The notes: a model not told the origin generated them from the sequence alone. DNA of 12,270 bases from CALWRM01 sp050309765 (GCA_050309765.1 JBNRMU010000008.1:1-12270), one strand, 5' to 3'. Shown: positions 1-7,192, counted from the first letter of the stretch. Made by a program: numbers and translations.

Positions 1-96
1 CAGCGGGATGTCGTCTGCATAAAGCCCCGGCTTGCCGCCGCTGGCGCGCGCGCCAGCTGCGGCCATCCGGGGCTTTATGCAGACGACCTCCCGCTG
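1..96. repeat. 96-bp near-perfect palindrome at window edge
   Basis: Base i pairs with base 97-i across the whole interval. Only four of 48 pairs fail (positions 9, 31, 33 and 39 against their partners), and the inner 18 bases (40-57) are perfectly self-complementary. The left arm is therefore an inverted copy of the right arm. The right arm reads as plausible protein in the frame of the gene that follows (GLYADDLPL), while the left arm in the same frame reads as low-complexity Arg/Ala-rich sequence. The palindrome starts exactly at base 1. I infer a fold-back artefact at a contig end, though a genuine inverted repeat cannot be excluded. Confidence 0.85.
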
Positions 97-465
97 AACT
101 CCGGCTATTACACCAAAGCGGTCGTGCCGGATCTCGGCGATAAGGGCGAAAGGATCCTTGGCCTGCGCTTTGAAGGCATCGACGGTAAGGCGAACATCTA
201 CATTACGAACGGCAAAAAGACGGCTGTAGGTCACCACGGGGGCGATTCGCCCTGGTTTGGCCACTATCGCCCGGAGCTGATCGTGCCCTGCGACTGCTTC
301 GTACCCGGCGACGAGGTGGAAATCTGGGTGATGATGCACGAGGTGGGCCGCGTGCACGGTATCGGCTGGCCGGTACATTGGCTGTACACCACACAGCAGG
401 CGGTGGACGCTTTGGAGAAAAAGACCGCCCGCGAGTGGGAATACTATAAGTACAGGGACAAATAG
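1..465 (+). CDS. Hypothetical beta-rich protein, N-terminus missing
   Basis: The reading frame is open from base 1 to the TAG at 463-465. The first possible start is a GTG at 124 with no ribosome binding site before it, so I treat the gene as truncated on the left, with residues encoded by roughly bases 1-50 doubtful because of the palindrome. The readable part is about 130 residues. It alternates hydrophobic and charged residues typical of beta strands. A segment around GLRFEGIDGKANIYITNGKK followed by HHGGDSPW and VPGDEVEIWV recalls the galactose-binding-like jelly-roll domains next to glycoside hydrolase catalytic domains, but I do not recognise a specific family. It ends 22 bases before the isomerase gene with no terminator between, so the two are probably co-transcribed and it may act on or bind the same sugar. 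Confidence 0.6.
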   Translation, partial: QRDVVCIKPRLAAAGARASCGHPGLYADDLPLNSGYYTKAVVPDLGDKGERILGLRFEGIDGKANIYITNGKKTAVGHHGGDSPWFGHYRPELIVPCDCFVPGDEVEIWVMMHEVGRVHGIGWPVHWLYTTQQAVDALEKKTAREWEYYKYRDK

Positions 466-487
466 AACAAAAGAGGAGGAAACGCGT

Positions 488-1879
488 ATGTACGATTACG
501 GTAAGCTGGTTCTGGGCGTTGCGCCGACCAGAAGGGACACCTTTCCGGATCCCAAGGATGCGCAAGCGGTCAAGGTAAAGATGATGGCCCGCCTCAAGGA
601 GATATTCGGCGGCATCGACGACCTCACGGTCGTGGATATCGAAGGGATCAACGATGAGGGCTTGATCTACGATTATGCCGACGTGCCCAAGATCGAAAAG
701 CGCTTTAAGGACGCCGGTGTGGACGCTGTCTTCTTCCCGCACTGCAACTTCGGCCAGGAAGAGCCGGTCGCCATGCTGGCCAAAAAGCTGAACGTGCCCG
801 TGCTGGTCTGGGGCCCCAGGGATGAATGCCCGCCCGACCCGAATCTGTTTGCCAACCGCCAGACGGACATCCAGTGCGGCCTGTTCGCCACCACTAAGGC
901 GCTTATGCGCTACGATGTTCCCTTTACCTACATCGAAAACTGCTGGCTGGATTCGCCGGTGCTCAAAAAGGGCATCGAGGACTTTGTGCGCGTGGCCAGC
1001 GCCGTCAAGGCCTTCCGCAATTGCCGCGTGCTGCAGATCAGCGTGCGCCCGCGCCAGTTCTTAAGCGTCAAATACAACGAGAGCGAACTGCTGGAGAAGT
1101 TCGGCGTGGAGATCATCCCCGTGGAAAGCACGGAGATCATGAACACCGTAAACGCCATCCTGGAAGGCAAGCCCGATGCCTGCGCGCAGCTTGTCTCCGA
1201 GTGGAAGCGTGATTACGACATCGCCAATACCACCGACGAGCAGCTGACGAACATGGCCGGCCTGGCCCTTGGCATCGAAGAGCTGGCCGACAAGTACGGC
1301 TGCAACGTCGCCGCCGGCGAGTGCTGGTCGCTGTTCAGGCAGAACCTTGGCATCGGCACCTGCTTTGTGTGGGGCTATCTCACCGGCAAGGGCCTGCCAG
1401 TTGCCTGCGAGACCGACGTGCTTGGCAGCGTGACCTCCTGCCTGGCACTGGGTGCCGCGCGCAAGCAGAAGGATATCTTCCTGGCGGACATCACCATCCG
1501 CCATCCCGAAAACGACAACGCCGAGCTGTTCTGGCACTGCGGCCCGTTCCCGGCCAGCCTGATCCGCAACGGCGTCAAGCCCGCCATCCTGAGCTGCAAG
1601 GGCCGCTATGAGCTGGAGCACACCGATTACACGCTGCTCCGCTTCGACCAGTCCAAGGGCAACTACTCCCTGTTTGTCGGCGAAGGCAAGGGCATCGACG
1701 GCCCCGCCACAGACGGCAACTACGTCTGGATCGAGGTCAACGACTGGGTCGCCTGGGAGAAGCAGCTGATGTACGGGCCCTATATCCACCACTGCGTGGG
1801 CACCCCCGGCAAGCTGAAGGATGTTATGATCGAAGCCTGCAAGTACATTCCCGGACTCACCCCTGACCCTGCCGTGTAA
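488..1879 (+). CDS. L-fucose isomerase-family protein
   Basis: A 463-residue cytosolic protein of the L-fucose/L-arabinose isomerase superfamily, whose members interconvert aldoses and ketoses using a Mn-type metal. The C-terminal half carries the expected metal-ligand pattern: Glu278 in AGECWSLF, Asp310 in CETDVLGS, and His434/His435 in YGPYIHHCVG. These correspond to the Glu, Asp and His ligands of FucI. It is shorter than classical FucI (about 590 residues), so it belongs to the shorter, mostly uncharacterised branch and the substrate cannot be named. The ATG start is supported by GAGGAGG at 473-479, eight bases upstream. It follows the partial jelly-roll-like gene by 22 bases and is closed by a terminator just after the stop codon. 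Family assignment is firm; a role on fucose itself is only one possibility. Confidence 0.85.
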   Translation: MYDYGKLVLGVAPTRRDTFPDPKDAQAVKVKMMARLKEIFGGIDDLTVVDIEGINDEGLIYDYADVPKIEKRFKDAGVDAVFFPHCNFGQEEPVAMLAKKLNVPVLVWGPRDECPPDPNLFANRQTDIQCGLFATTKALMRYDVPFTYIENCWLDSPVLKKGIEDFVRVASAVKAFRNCRVLQISVRPRQFLSVKYNESELLEKFGVEIIPVESTEIMNTVNAILEGKPDACAQLVSEWKRDYDIANTTDEQLTNMAGLALGIEELADKYGCNVAAGECWSLFRQNLGIGTCFVWGYLTGKGLPVACETDVLGSVTSCLALGAARKQKDIFLADITIRHPENDNAELFWHCGPFPASLIRNGVKPAILSCKGRYELEHTDYTLLRFDQSKGNYSLFVGEGKGIDGPATDGNYVWIEVNDWVAWEKQLMYGPYIHHCVGTPGKLKDVMIEACKYIPGLTPDPAV

Positions 1880-1887
1880 ACATGCAA

Positions 1888-1926
1888 AAAAGCCTATCCG
1901 GAACACATCGTTTCGGATAGGCTTTT
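1888..1926 (+). terminator. Intrinsic terminator after the isomerase gene
   Basis: A perfect 13-bp stem pairs 1888-1900 (AAAAGCCTATCCG) with 1914-1926 (CGGATAGGCTTTT), with a 13-base loop. The descending arm ends in four T residues. It starts eight bases after the stop codon and separates this transcript from the epimerase gene. The A/T flanks are symmetrical, so it may also act on the other strand. Confidence 0.8.
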
Positions 1927-2008
1927 GATTCATGCGTCAGGCGCTGTTTGTGCATAAAAACGCATCTTTTGTGCTACCAAGAAGAACAATGGATCGGAGG
2001 AAAGGCTT

Positions 2009-3220
2009 ATGCCCGACAAGAAGTTTGAAAAGCTGTATTCCCTGGCTGTGGAGGACCTGACCAAAAACCTTTTGCCCTGGTGGATGAAGTACTCCGTGGA
2101 CGAGGAAAACGGCGGCTTTTACGGGGCTGTCGGCAATGACAACGTTCCGGACAAGACCCACAGCAAGTTCATCACCCTGAATGCGCGCCTGATCTGGACC
2201 TTCGCCTCAGCCTATCGCATCCTGGGCGATGAGGAGTATTTGAAGTATGCGGATCGTGCCTTTGAATACTTCTGCAAGCATTTTTACGATGCAAAAAATG
2301 GCGGCTGGTATTCGCGCGTGGACTGCAAGGGCGACGTCATCGACGACAACAAATACATCTACGGCAACGCCTTTGCCATCTACGGCCTGTCCGAATATTG
2401 CCGCGCTACGGGAAACAAAGAGGCTCTGCGCCTTGCCATCGAGACCCGCGACTGCCTGGAGAAATATGTGTACGACCCCGAATACAAGGGTTTTTACGAG
2501 AGCTGTCGGGCAAACTGGCGCGTCAACCCCTGGGGCAAGGGCATGAACCGCGAACCCACGGATGTAAAGACCATGAACACCCACTTGCACCTGCTGGAGG
2601 CCTACACGGCGCTTTGCCGCGTGGACGATTCCTTCAAAACGCGCAATTCTCTGCGCCAGCAGCTGTATGTGATGCTCAACAAGATCGTGGACCACGATAT
2701 CCACCATTACTACTATTTCCAAAGGCGCGACTGGACGCCCACCACGCCGGAGATCTCCTTCGGCCACGACATCGAGGGCAGCTGGCTGATGATGGAAACG
2801 GCCAACGTGCTCGGCGAGCCGGAAGCCCTGCGCGCAACGCGCGATACCTGCGTGAACATCGCGCGTGCCTGCTTGGAGCAGGGCCGCCGCAAGGACGGCG
2901 CCATGCAGACGGAATACGATCCGCGCACGGGCGAGGTCAGCCAGTTTACCAGCTGGTGGGAGCAGAACGAGGCCGTGGTCGGCTTCCTCAATGCCTGGCA
3001 GATGACCGGCGAGGAGAAGTTCCTGGATGCGTCCCTCGAGACGTTCGAGTTCATCAACCGCTGCTTTGTCGATCACAAGCTGGGCGGCTGGTTCTCCATC
3101 CTCAATGCCGATGCGAGCGCGCCGCGGAACCCCTGCAAGGTAAACGACGGCATTTGTCCCTACCACAATGGCCGCATGAGCTTTGAGATCATCGAACGCT
3201 ATCGCAGCCACAACAAATAA
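2009..3220 (+). CDS. Cellobiose 2-epimerase-like AGE family epimerase
   Basis: A 403-residue N-acylglucosamine 2-epimerase family protein with an (alpha/alpha)6-barrel pattern. The motifs match cellobiose 2-epimerases best. They are NAR with Arg60, MNTHLHLLEAYT with His192 and His194, FGHDIEGSW with His253 and Glu256, the paired Trp316-Trp317 in SWWEQNEAVVG, and CPYHNGRM with His386. These enzymes epimerise the reducing-end glucose of beta-1,4-disaccharides (cellobiose to glucosyl-mannose, or mannobiose to mannosyl-glucose). Length is normal and the catalytic histidines are all present, so it should be active. There is no signal peptide, so it acts in the cytosol on imported disaccharides. 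The start is supported by GGAGGAAAGG just upstream. It lies between two terminators, so it is probably transcribed alone or by read-through. Cellobiose versus mannobiose cannot be decided, and a mannose isomerase is less likely. Confidence 0.85.
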   Translation: MPDKKFEKLYSLAVEDLTKNLLPWWMKYSVDEENGGFYGAVGNDNVPDKTHSKFITLNARLIWTFASAYRILGDEEYLKYADRAFEYFCKHFYDAKNGGWYSRVDCKGDVIDDNKYIYGNAFAIYGLSEYCRATGNKEALRLAIETRDCLEKYVYDPEYKGFYESCRANWRVNPWGKGMNREPTDVKTMNTHLHLLEAYTALCRVDDSFKTRNSLRQQLYVMLNKIVDHDIHHYYYFQRRDWTPTTPEISFGHDIEGSWLMMETANVLGEPEALRATRDTCVNIARACLEQGRRKDGAMQTEYDPRTGEVSQFTSWWEQNEAVVGFLNAWQMTGEEKFLDASLETFEFINRCFVDHKLGGWFSILNADASAPRNPCKVNDGICPYHNGRMSFEIIERYRSHNK

Positions 3221-3232
3221 GCCCATAGAAGA

Positions 3233-3273
3233 AAAAGGGCTTCCTTTCGCGAAAGGCGGAAGGAGGCCCTTTT
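3233..3273 (+). terminator. Intrinsic terminator after the epimerase gene
   Basis: The stem pairs 3233-3245 (AAAAGGGCTTCCT) with 3261-3273 (AGGAGGCCCTTTT), 13 bp with one G-T wobble, and ends in four T residues. A small internal palindrome (3243-3256) sits in the loop. It lies 12 bases after the stop codon. Confidence 0.8.
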
Positions 3274-3634
3274 ACGGTTAAAATGAAGACTGCTTAGCAC
3301 CCGTTGTCGGCAAACGGCGCTGAACGCTTTTGCACATAGATTCGTGCCTGAATCGATTTATCAGCAAAGCTTTTATCCGCTTGCAAGCACACTGGTTTTG
3401 CTACGGAAGCAAAACAAATCCAAATCGCGTGCTTCCATCTTTGCTTAACGTAGATGTGTTCAAAACTTAACGTTGCGCATCGCATTGTTCATTTTGCCCA
3501 TCCTTGCGGCATTGTTGTTTACGATGCAGCATTAAAATGTTAAGAAGCGCAACACCATGCATTGACATTGTTTGTTAAGCATGATACTTTTAAATCTGTG
3601 GGAATTACCCATAGAATGAGGAGGGATTACGCAA
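3274..3634. other. Noncoding stretch upstream of the catabolic operon
   Basis: About 360 bases of lower GC content than the flanking genes. Short reading frames occur on both strands, but none has a ribosome binding site or a recognisable product. It contains an 8-bp hairpin (3395-3402 with 3408-3415), four copies of CTTAAC/GTTAAG between 3444 and 3579, and near its right end a strong promoter. I see no T-box, tRNA or known riboswitch motif. Confidence 0.6.
3562..3590 (+). promoter_or_regulatory. Sigma-A-type promoter of the catabolic operon
   Basis: The -35 box TTGACA (3562-3567) is a perfect consensus match. A 17-base spacer leads to TACTTT (3585-3590), preceded by TG and one base (3582-3584), which makes an extended -10. 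Transcription would start near 3597, leaving a short 5' leader before the ribosome binding site GAGGAGGG at 3618-3625. A GTTAAGCA motif (3574-3581) sits inside the spacer and is a plausible repressor half-site. Confidence 0.65.
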
Positions 3635-4471
3635 ATGAAACAGCTTAAAGCAGCGTGGACAGGCTTCCGCCTGCCCGATACCGATCCCTGGGTAATGTTT
3701 GAAAAGTATGCCAAGATGGGGTATCAAGGCATGGATGGCGACCTTTCTAACCTGGACGGCGATCCAGTCGAAAACCTCAAGCGCTTCCGTGACCTGGGCC
3801 TTGAGCCCCTGTGCACCAGCATCGGCCGCGGCAAGGCGGAGGAAATCGCCAAGGACCGCGATAAGGTGGCCGAGATCGTCAAGCGCGCCGAGTTCTATGG
3901 CGTGGATAAGGTCAACATCGGCTGGACCTCTGTCATCAACAGCTTCGGCTCCTATTACGGCAACAACGGCACCTATGATTCCATGATGGTGGATATCGAC
4001 AACATGAACGCCATCGTCAAGGCTCTGGCCGACGAGGGCCTAAAGCCCATGTATCACAACCATTATCAGGAATTCACCGTCCGTTATAAGGGTGTTTCCG
4101 TCATCGACTATTATCTGACGCAGGTCGACCCCAGGCTGATGCTTAAGCTCGACGTGGGCTGGGTGTACGTCGGCGGAGAGGACCCCGTTGAATATATGGA
4201 AAAGGCCAAGGACCGCATCGCCCTTCTGCACATCAAGGACTTTACCGAGATGATTCAGCCGCGTTACCTCGTCAATGCCGACAAGGAGACGGACTTCGGT
4301 TTTACCGCCGTTGGCACCGGCAAGCTGGACCTGAAGGGTATCTTCGCCAAGGCGCTGGAGATCGGCCAGGAATGGGCCATCGTGGAGCAGGATCGCGAGC
4401 GCATCCTCAAGTGGGAGGACGCCATCCTTTGCGCCTACTTCAACATGAAAGAAACCGGTTTTGTCGAATAA
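3635..4471 (+). CDS. Sugar phosphate isomerase/epimerase TIM barrel (operon gene 1)
   Basis: A 278-residue protein of the xylose isomerase-like / AP endonuclease family 2 TIM-barrel superfamily, which includes IolE (inosose dehydratase), IolI (inosose isomerase) and ketose 3-epimerases. Visible late-strand motifs are YHNHYQEF (residues 140-147, Glu146), LDVGWVYVGG (Asp173), LLHIKDF (His199) and VEQDRE (Glu251). They supply the usual acid/His/acid metal site. It is clearly more distant from the other two TIM barrels in the operon, which share DTHWLQAGG where this one has LDVGWVYVGG. No signal peptide, so cytosolic. The ATG is fixed by GAGGAGGG nine bases upstream, and the gene is first behind the operon promoter. 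The reaction may be dehydration, isomerisation, epimerisation or elimination on a keto sugar; sequence alone does not decide. Confidence 0.82.
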   Translation: MKQLKAAWTGFRLPDTDPWVMFEKYAKMGYQGMDGDLSNLDGDPVENLKRFRDLGLEPLCTSIGRGKAEEIAKDRDKVAEIVKRAEFYGVDKVNIGWTSVINSFGSYYGNNGTYDSMMVDIDNMNAIVKALADEGLKPMYHNHYQEFTVRYKGVSVIDYYLTQVDPRLMLKLDVGWVYVGGEDPVEYMEKAKDRIALLHIKDFTEMIQPRYLVNADKETDFGFTAVGTGKLDLKGIFAKALEIGQEWAIVEQDRERILKWEDAILCAYFNMKETGFVE

Positions 4472-4494
4472 GACCGGCAAAGACAGACAGTTTC

Positions 4495-4524
4495 GCCTAT
4501 CGCAGCGCATGCGCTGCGATAGGC
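4495..4524. repeat. Perfect 30-bp palindrome between operon genes 1 and 2
   Basis: The 15 bases from 4495 (GCCTATCGCAGCGCA) are followed by their exact reverse complement. The transcript would form a very stable hairpin with a four-base or smaller loop. No T-run follows (TGATATGC comes next), so it is not a standard terminator. An mRNA stability or processing element that tunes expression of gene 1 against the downstream genes is plausible; a dimer-binding DNA site is an alternative. Confidence 0.85.
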
Positions 4525-4563
4525 TGATATGCATTATAAAACCAAAGAGGAGGATGAGTGAAC

Positions 4564-5445
4564 ATGTTTGTTCCCATGAAAAAGATTCTCGATGAAGCCT
4601 ATGCCGGAAAGTACGGCGTGCCTGCCGTTCCCGGCTTCAATGAGATTCAGATCCGCGCTTCCATCGAGGCGGCCGTGCAGGCCAATTCTCCGATCATCTT
4701 TTTGACCAGCAACCGCGGCCTTCCCGAGTTCACCCATGGCCTGGTGCGCTACTTTGCCGAGCAGGTGGATGTGCCCGTGGCCCTGTGCCTGGACCATAGC
4801 CCCTCCTTTGAAGACTGCGTGATGGGCATCCGCACCGGCGTTTCCGCCATCATGGCGGACCGTTCCATGCTGCCCTATGAAGAGAACGTGGCCCAGGTGA
4901 AACTCCTGGCCGACGTTGCTCATGCCGCTGGCGTCAGCATCGAGGCTGAGCTCGGCCATGTGGGCCAGGGCAACAACTACGCCGTGGACGGTGTTTCCAT
5001 GCTGACCGACCCCGAGGAAGCCAAGCGCTTCATCGCTGAGACCGGCTGCGACGGCCTGGCGGTTGCCATCGGCACGGCGCACGGCACCTATTCCGGCACG
5101 CCGCACCTCGATTTTGAGCGTCTGGCCGAGATCGACGCCGCCTGTCAGAAGCCCCTGGTGCTGCACGGCGGTTCCGGCTCCGGCGACGACAACATCCACA
5201 GGGCCTGCACCATGGGTGTGGCCAAGGTCAATATCGTGACCGATGTGCTGGCCGCTACCTACAACGCGGTGCTGGCTGGCGACTTCCATGGCAACAAGGG
5301 CCACCAGTTCTATCCGGCCCTGTCCACCGCCACCAAGGAATGCGTCCTGCGCCTGTTCGAGATCACCGGCTCCACCGGCAAGGCCAAATCCTTCGGCGAA
5401 AAGGCCAGCGTTGGCAACGACGAGAAGAGCACGGAAGAAAAGTAA
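4564..5445 (+). CDS. Class II fructose-bisphosphate aldolase family protein
   Basis: A 293-residue zinc-dependent class II aldolase of the FbaA/GatY/IolJ family. The catalytic set is complete: Asp77-His78 in CLDHSPSFEDC (catalytic Asp and first Zn His), Glu129 in EAELGHVGQG, His173 in IGTAHGTY, His201 in LHGGSGSGDDN, and VNIVTD with Asn223. Such enzymes cleave a ketose 1-phosphate or bisphosphate to dihydroxyacetone phosphate plus an aldehyde. In inositol catabolism IolJ cleaves a 6-phospho-5-dehydro-2-deoxygluconate in the same way. The tail after about residue 272 is short, polar and not conserved. I chose ATG 4564 (ten bases after GAGGAGG at 4547-4553) over the in-frame GTG at 4558, which is only four bases from it. 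It is second in the operon, so the pathway probably ends in an aldol cleavage of a phosphorylated intermediate, although no kinase is seen here. Confidence 0.88.
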   Translation: MFVPMKKILDEAYAGKYGVPAVPGFNEIQIRASIEAAVQANSPIIFLTSNRGLPEFTHGLVRYFAEQVDVPVALCLDHSPSFEDCVMGIRTGVSAIMADRSMLPYEENVAQVKLLADVAHAAGVSIEAELGHVGQGNNYAVDGVSMLTDPEEAKRFIAETGCDGLAVAIGTAHGTYSGTPHLDFERLAEIDAACQKPLVLHGGSGSGDDNIHRACTMGVAKVNIVTDVLAATYNAVLAGDFHGNKGHQFYPALSTATKECVLRLFEITGSTGKAKSFGEKASVGNDEKSTEEK

Positions 5446-5457
5446 TTATAAAAACAT

Positions 5458-5495
5458 CAGAATACAACCGCTGTTTTTGCAACGGTTGTATTCTG
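5458..5495 (+). other. 13-bp hairpin between aldolase and second TIM-barrel gene
   Basis: Positions 5458-5470 (CAGAATACAACCG) pair perfectly with 5483-5495 across a 12-base loop that contains five T residues. The downstream sequence (CATTTCC) lacks a T-run, and the next ribosome binding site follows about 15 bases later. It is therefore better read as an intra-operon mRNA stability or processing hairpin than as a terminator. Partial attenuation cannot be excluded. Confidence 0.7.
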
Positions 5496-5522
5496 CATTT
5501 CCAGCCAGAAAGGAGCTTCGCA

Positions 5523-6317
5523 ATGGAAAAGAACCACAATCTGTCCATTACGCTGTTTACCGTAAGCTCGTCTCCGCTGCCCTATGAGGAGAAGCTGAAG
5601 AAGATCCGCGAGATCGGCTATCAGTCCATCCAGGGTGGTCTGCAGCCCGGCATGACCAACGCAGAGCATAAGGCTCTGTTGGATGGTTTGGGCATCGAGA
5701 TGAGCTGCTTCGGCGGCGGCCTGCCCGACATTTTGAGCGATCCGGACAAGTACATCGAGGGCTGCCACTATTTCAACTGCGACGAGGTCATGATCGGCAC
5801 CATGCCCACCGAATGCCGCTACGATTACGACGGCTATATGCGCGCGATCGACATGATCAACGAGGCCGGCCGCAAGCTATCCAAGGGCGGCGTGTATCTT
5901 GCCTACCATAACCACGCACAGGAGTTCCGCCGCTTCAAAAACGGCAAGCGCGGCATCGATCTTCTGTACGAGAACCTCGATCCCAGCGGCGTGCATTTTC
6001 TGCTGGATACGCACTGGCTGCAGGCTGGCGGCGCCGACATCATCCAGTGGATGGAGAAGTGCCAGGGCCGCATGCAGTACCTGCATGTGAAGGATTATCG
6101 CATTGCTCCCGCCAACTACAACACCGGCATCGGCGAGGTGGACAAGCAGTTTGCCCAGGTTGGCGATGGCGCGCTGCCCTGGCAGCTGATCATCGATACC
6201 GGCCTTAAGATCGGCATCAAGGCCTTCATCGTCGAGCAGGACAAGGTCTATGACGAGGATCCCTTCGACTGCGCGGCACAGTCCTACGCAACGCTCAAGG
6301 CCTGCGGACTTCACTAA
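5523..6317 (+). CDS. Sugar phosphate isomerase/epimerase TIM barrel (operon gene 3)
   Basis: A 264-residue xylose isomerase-like TIM-barrel protein. Motifs in order are YHNHAQEF (residues 128-135, Glu134), LLDTHWLQAGG (Asp162, His164), YLHVKDY (His188) and FIVEQD (Glu238), a complete candidate metal and acid/base set. DTHWLQAGG, HVKDY and a KQFAQVGDGALPW segment are shared with the next gene, so the two are tandem paralogues. The open frame extends upstream to 5340, into the aldolase gene. I start at ATG 5523 because AAAGGAG lies about six bases before it and the upstream extension is Arg-rich and unlike the family. Expected to be cytosolic. The Glu usual at the end of the second strand (IESG in the next gene) is Gln37 here (IQGG), a possible sign of altered chemistry. 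Confidence 0.83.
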   Translation: MEKNHNLSITLFTVSSSPLPYEEKLKKIREIGYQSIQGGLQPGMTNAEHKALLDGLGIEMSCFGGGLPDILSDPDKYIEGCHYFNCDEVMIGTMPTECRYDYDGYMRAIDMINEAGRKLSKGGVYLAYHNHAQEFRRFKNGKRGIDLLYENLDPSGVHFLLDTHWLQAGGADIIQWMEKCQGRMQYLHVKDYRIAPANYNTGIGEVDKQFAQVGDGALPWQLIIDTGLKIGIKAFIVEQDKVYDEDPFDCAAQSYATLKACGLH

Positions 6318-6344
6318 CAGGCCCTAAAAGGAGGCAAAGACAGT

Positions 6345-7151
6345 ATGAAGATCTCTCTTACGCCCATGGCGCTGGCCGAATACCGCACGCCCCCAACCGC
6401 GCTGACGTATAAAAACGACGTGCGCACCATGATGTACCGCGTCAAGCAGATCGGCTACGACGGCATCGAGTCCGGAACGCCTGTCGGCTATACCAACGAA
6501 GAATACAAGGACATGATGGAGGAGATCGGTCTGCAGGTGGTCACGGCCAGTGCGCCGGACTACTTTGCCCTGCAGGGCGACGATTTCGATAAATACATCA
6601 CACAGTGCAAGGTGCTGGGCGCCAAGAACATCATGATCAGCAACATGCATCCGCTGGTGCTCGGTAACCCCGTGGAACTCAAGCGCTTCATCGCCAACCT
6701 CAATCGTGTGGGAAAGATCATGGCCGACGAGGGCATCCATCTGAGCTACCACAACCACGCGGTGGACTTTTCAAAGATCAACGGCGCGCGCATCCTCGAT
6801 CAGATCGTCGAGAATACGGACGAGCGCTACGTGTTCTTTGAGCCGGATACGCACTGGCTGCAGGCCGGCGGCGGTCACGTGATCAGCTGGCTGAAGAAGC
6901 TGCGCGGCCGCATGTACATCGTGCACTTCAAAGATTACGCCATCGACCCCTATTCCGACCACACCTTCCTGGAGAGCACGCACAAGCAGTTTGCCGAGGT
7001 AGGGGAGGGCAACCTCAACTGGCCCGGCATCATCGCCGAGTGCAAGGATCAAGGCCTGGAATGGTGCTCTGTGGAGCAGGATCGCGTGCGCCGTCCCGGC
7101 TACGAAGCCATCGAATTGAGCCTTCAGAACCTGCGCGGCTTTGGTGTGTAA
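6345..7151 (+). CDS. Sugar phosphate isomerase/epimerase TIM barrel (operon gene 4)
   Basis: A 268-residue xylose isomerase-like TIM-barrel protein. It carries GYDGIESG (Glu42), YHNHAVDF (residues 135-142), PDTHWLQAGGGH (Asp168, His170), IVHFKDY (His194) and CSVEQD (Glu244). Compared with its two homologues in the operon, the acidic residue after YHNH is Asp141 rather than Glu, while the early-strand Glu that gene 3 lacks is present here. The start follows AAGGAGG at 6328-6334 by ten bases. It begins 27 bases after gene 3, so the paralogues are tightly coupled and may work in sequence or as a heteromer. Substrate is unknown; a keto-sugar isomerase, dehydratase or beta-eliminating lyase all fit the fold. 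Confidence 0.84.
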   Translation: MKISLTPMALAEYRTPPTALTYKNDVRTMMYRVKQIGYDGIESGTPVGYTNEEYKDMMEEIGLQVVTASAPDYFALQGDDFDKYITQCKVLGAKNIMISNMHPLVLGNPVELKRFIANLNRVGKIMADEGIHLSYHNHAVDFSKINGARILDQIVENTDERYVFFEPDTHWLQAGGGHVISWLKKLRGRMYIVHFKDYAIDPYSDHTFLESTHKQFAEVGEGNLNWPGIIAECKDQGLEWCSVEQDRVRRPGYEAIELSLQNLRGFGV

Positions 7152-7192
7152 GCACCGCAAAGATATAAAAACGACACAGGAGGTCTTTTATC

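Noticed and set aside
1061..1933. Long minus-strand frame (290 codons) opposite the isomerase gene
   Set aside because: It is the complement of a well-supported gene, and its product is Gly/Ala/Val/His-rich without any family motif. It is a by-product of GC-rich codon usage.
2207..3226. Long minus-strand frame (339 codons) opposite the epimerase gene
   Set aside because: The plus strand has all cellobiose 2-epimerase motifs and a ribosome binding site; the minus-strand frame has neither.
3294..3485. 63-codon minus-strand frame in the noncoding stretch
   Set aside because: No ribosome binding site, no recognisable product, and it overlaps likely regulatory sequence.
4495..4524. Intrinsic terminator between operon genes 1 and 2
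   Set aside because: The hairpin is strong but lacks the following T-run, and the next gene has no promoter of its own that I can see. TATAAA at 4535 has no -35 partner at proper spacing and would start too close to the ribosome binding site.
5340..5522. Upstream in-frame extension of the second TIM-barrel gene
   Set aside because: It lies inside the aldolase gene, is Arg-rich and unlike the family, and a good ribosome binding site precedes ATG 5523.
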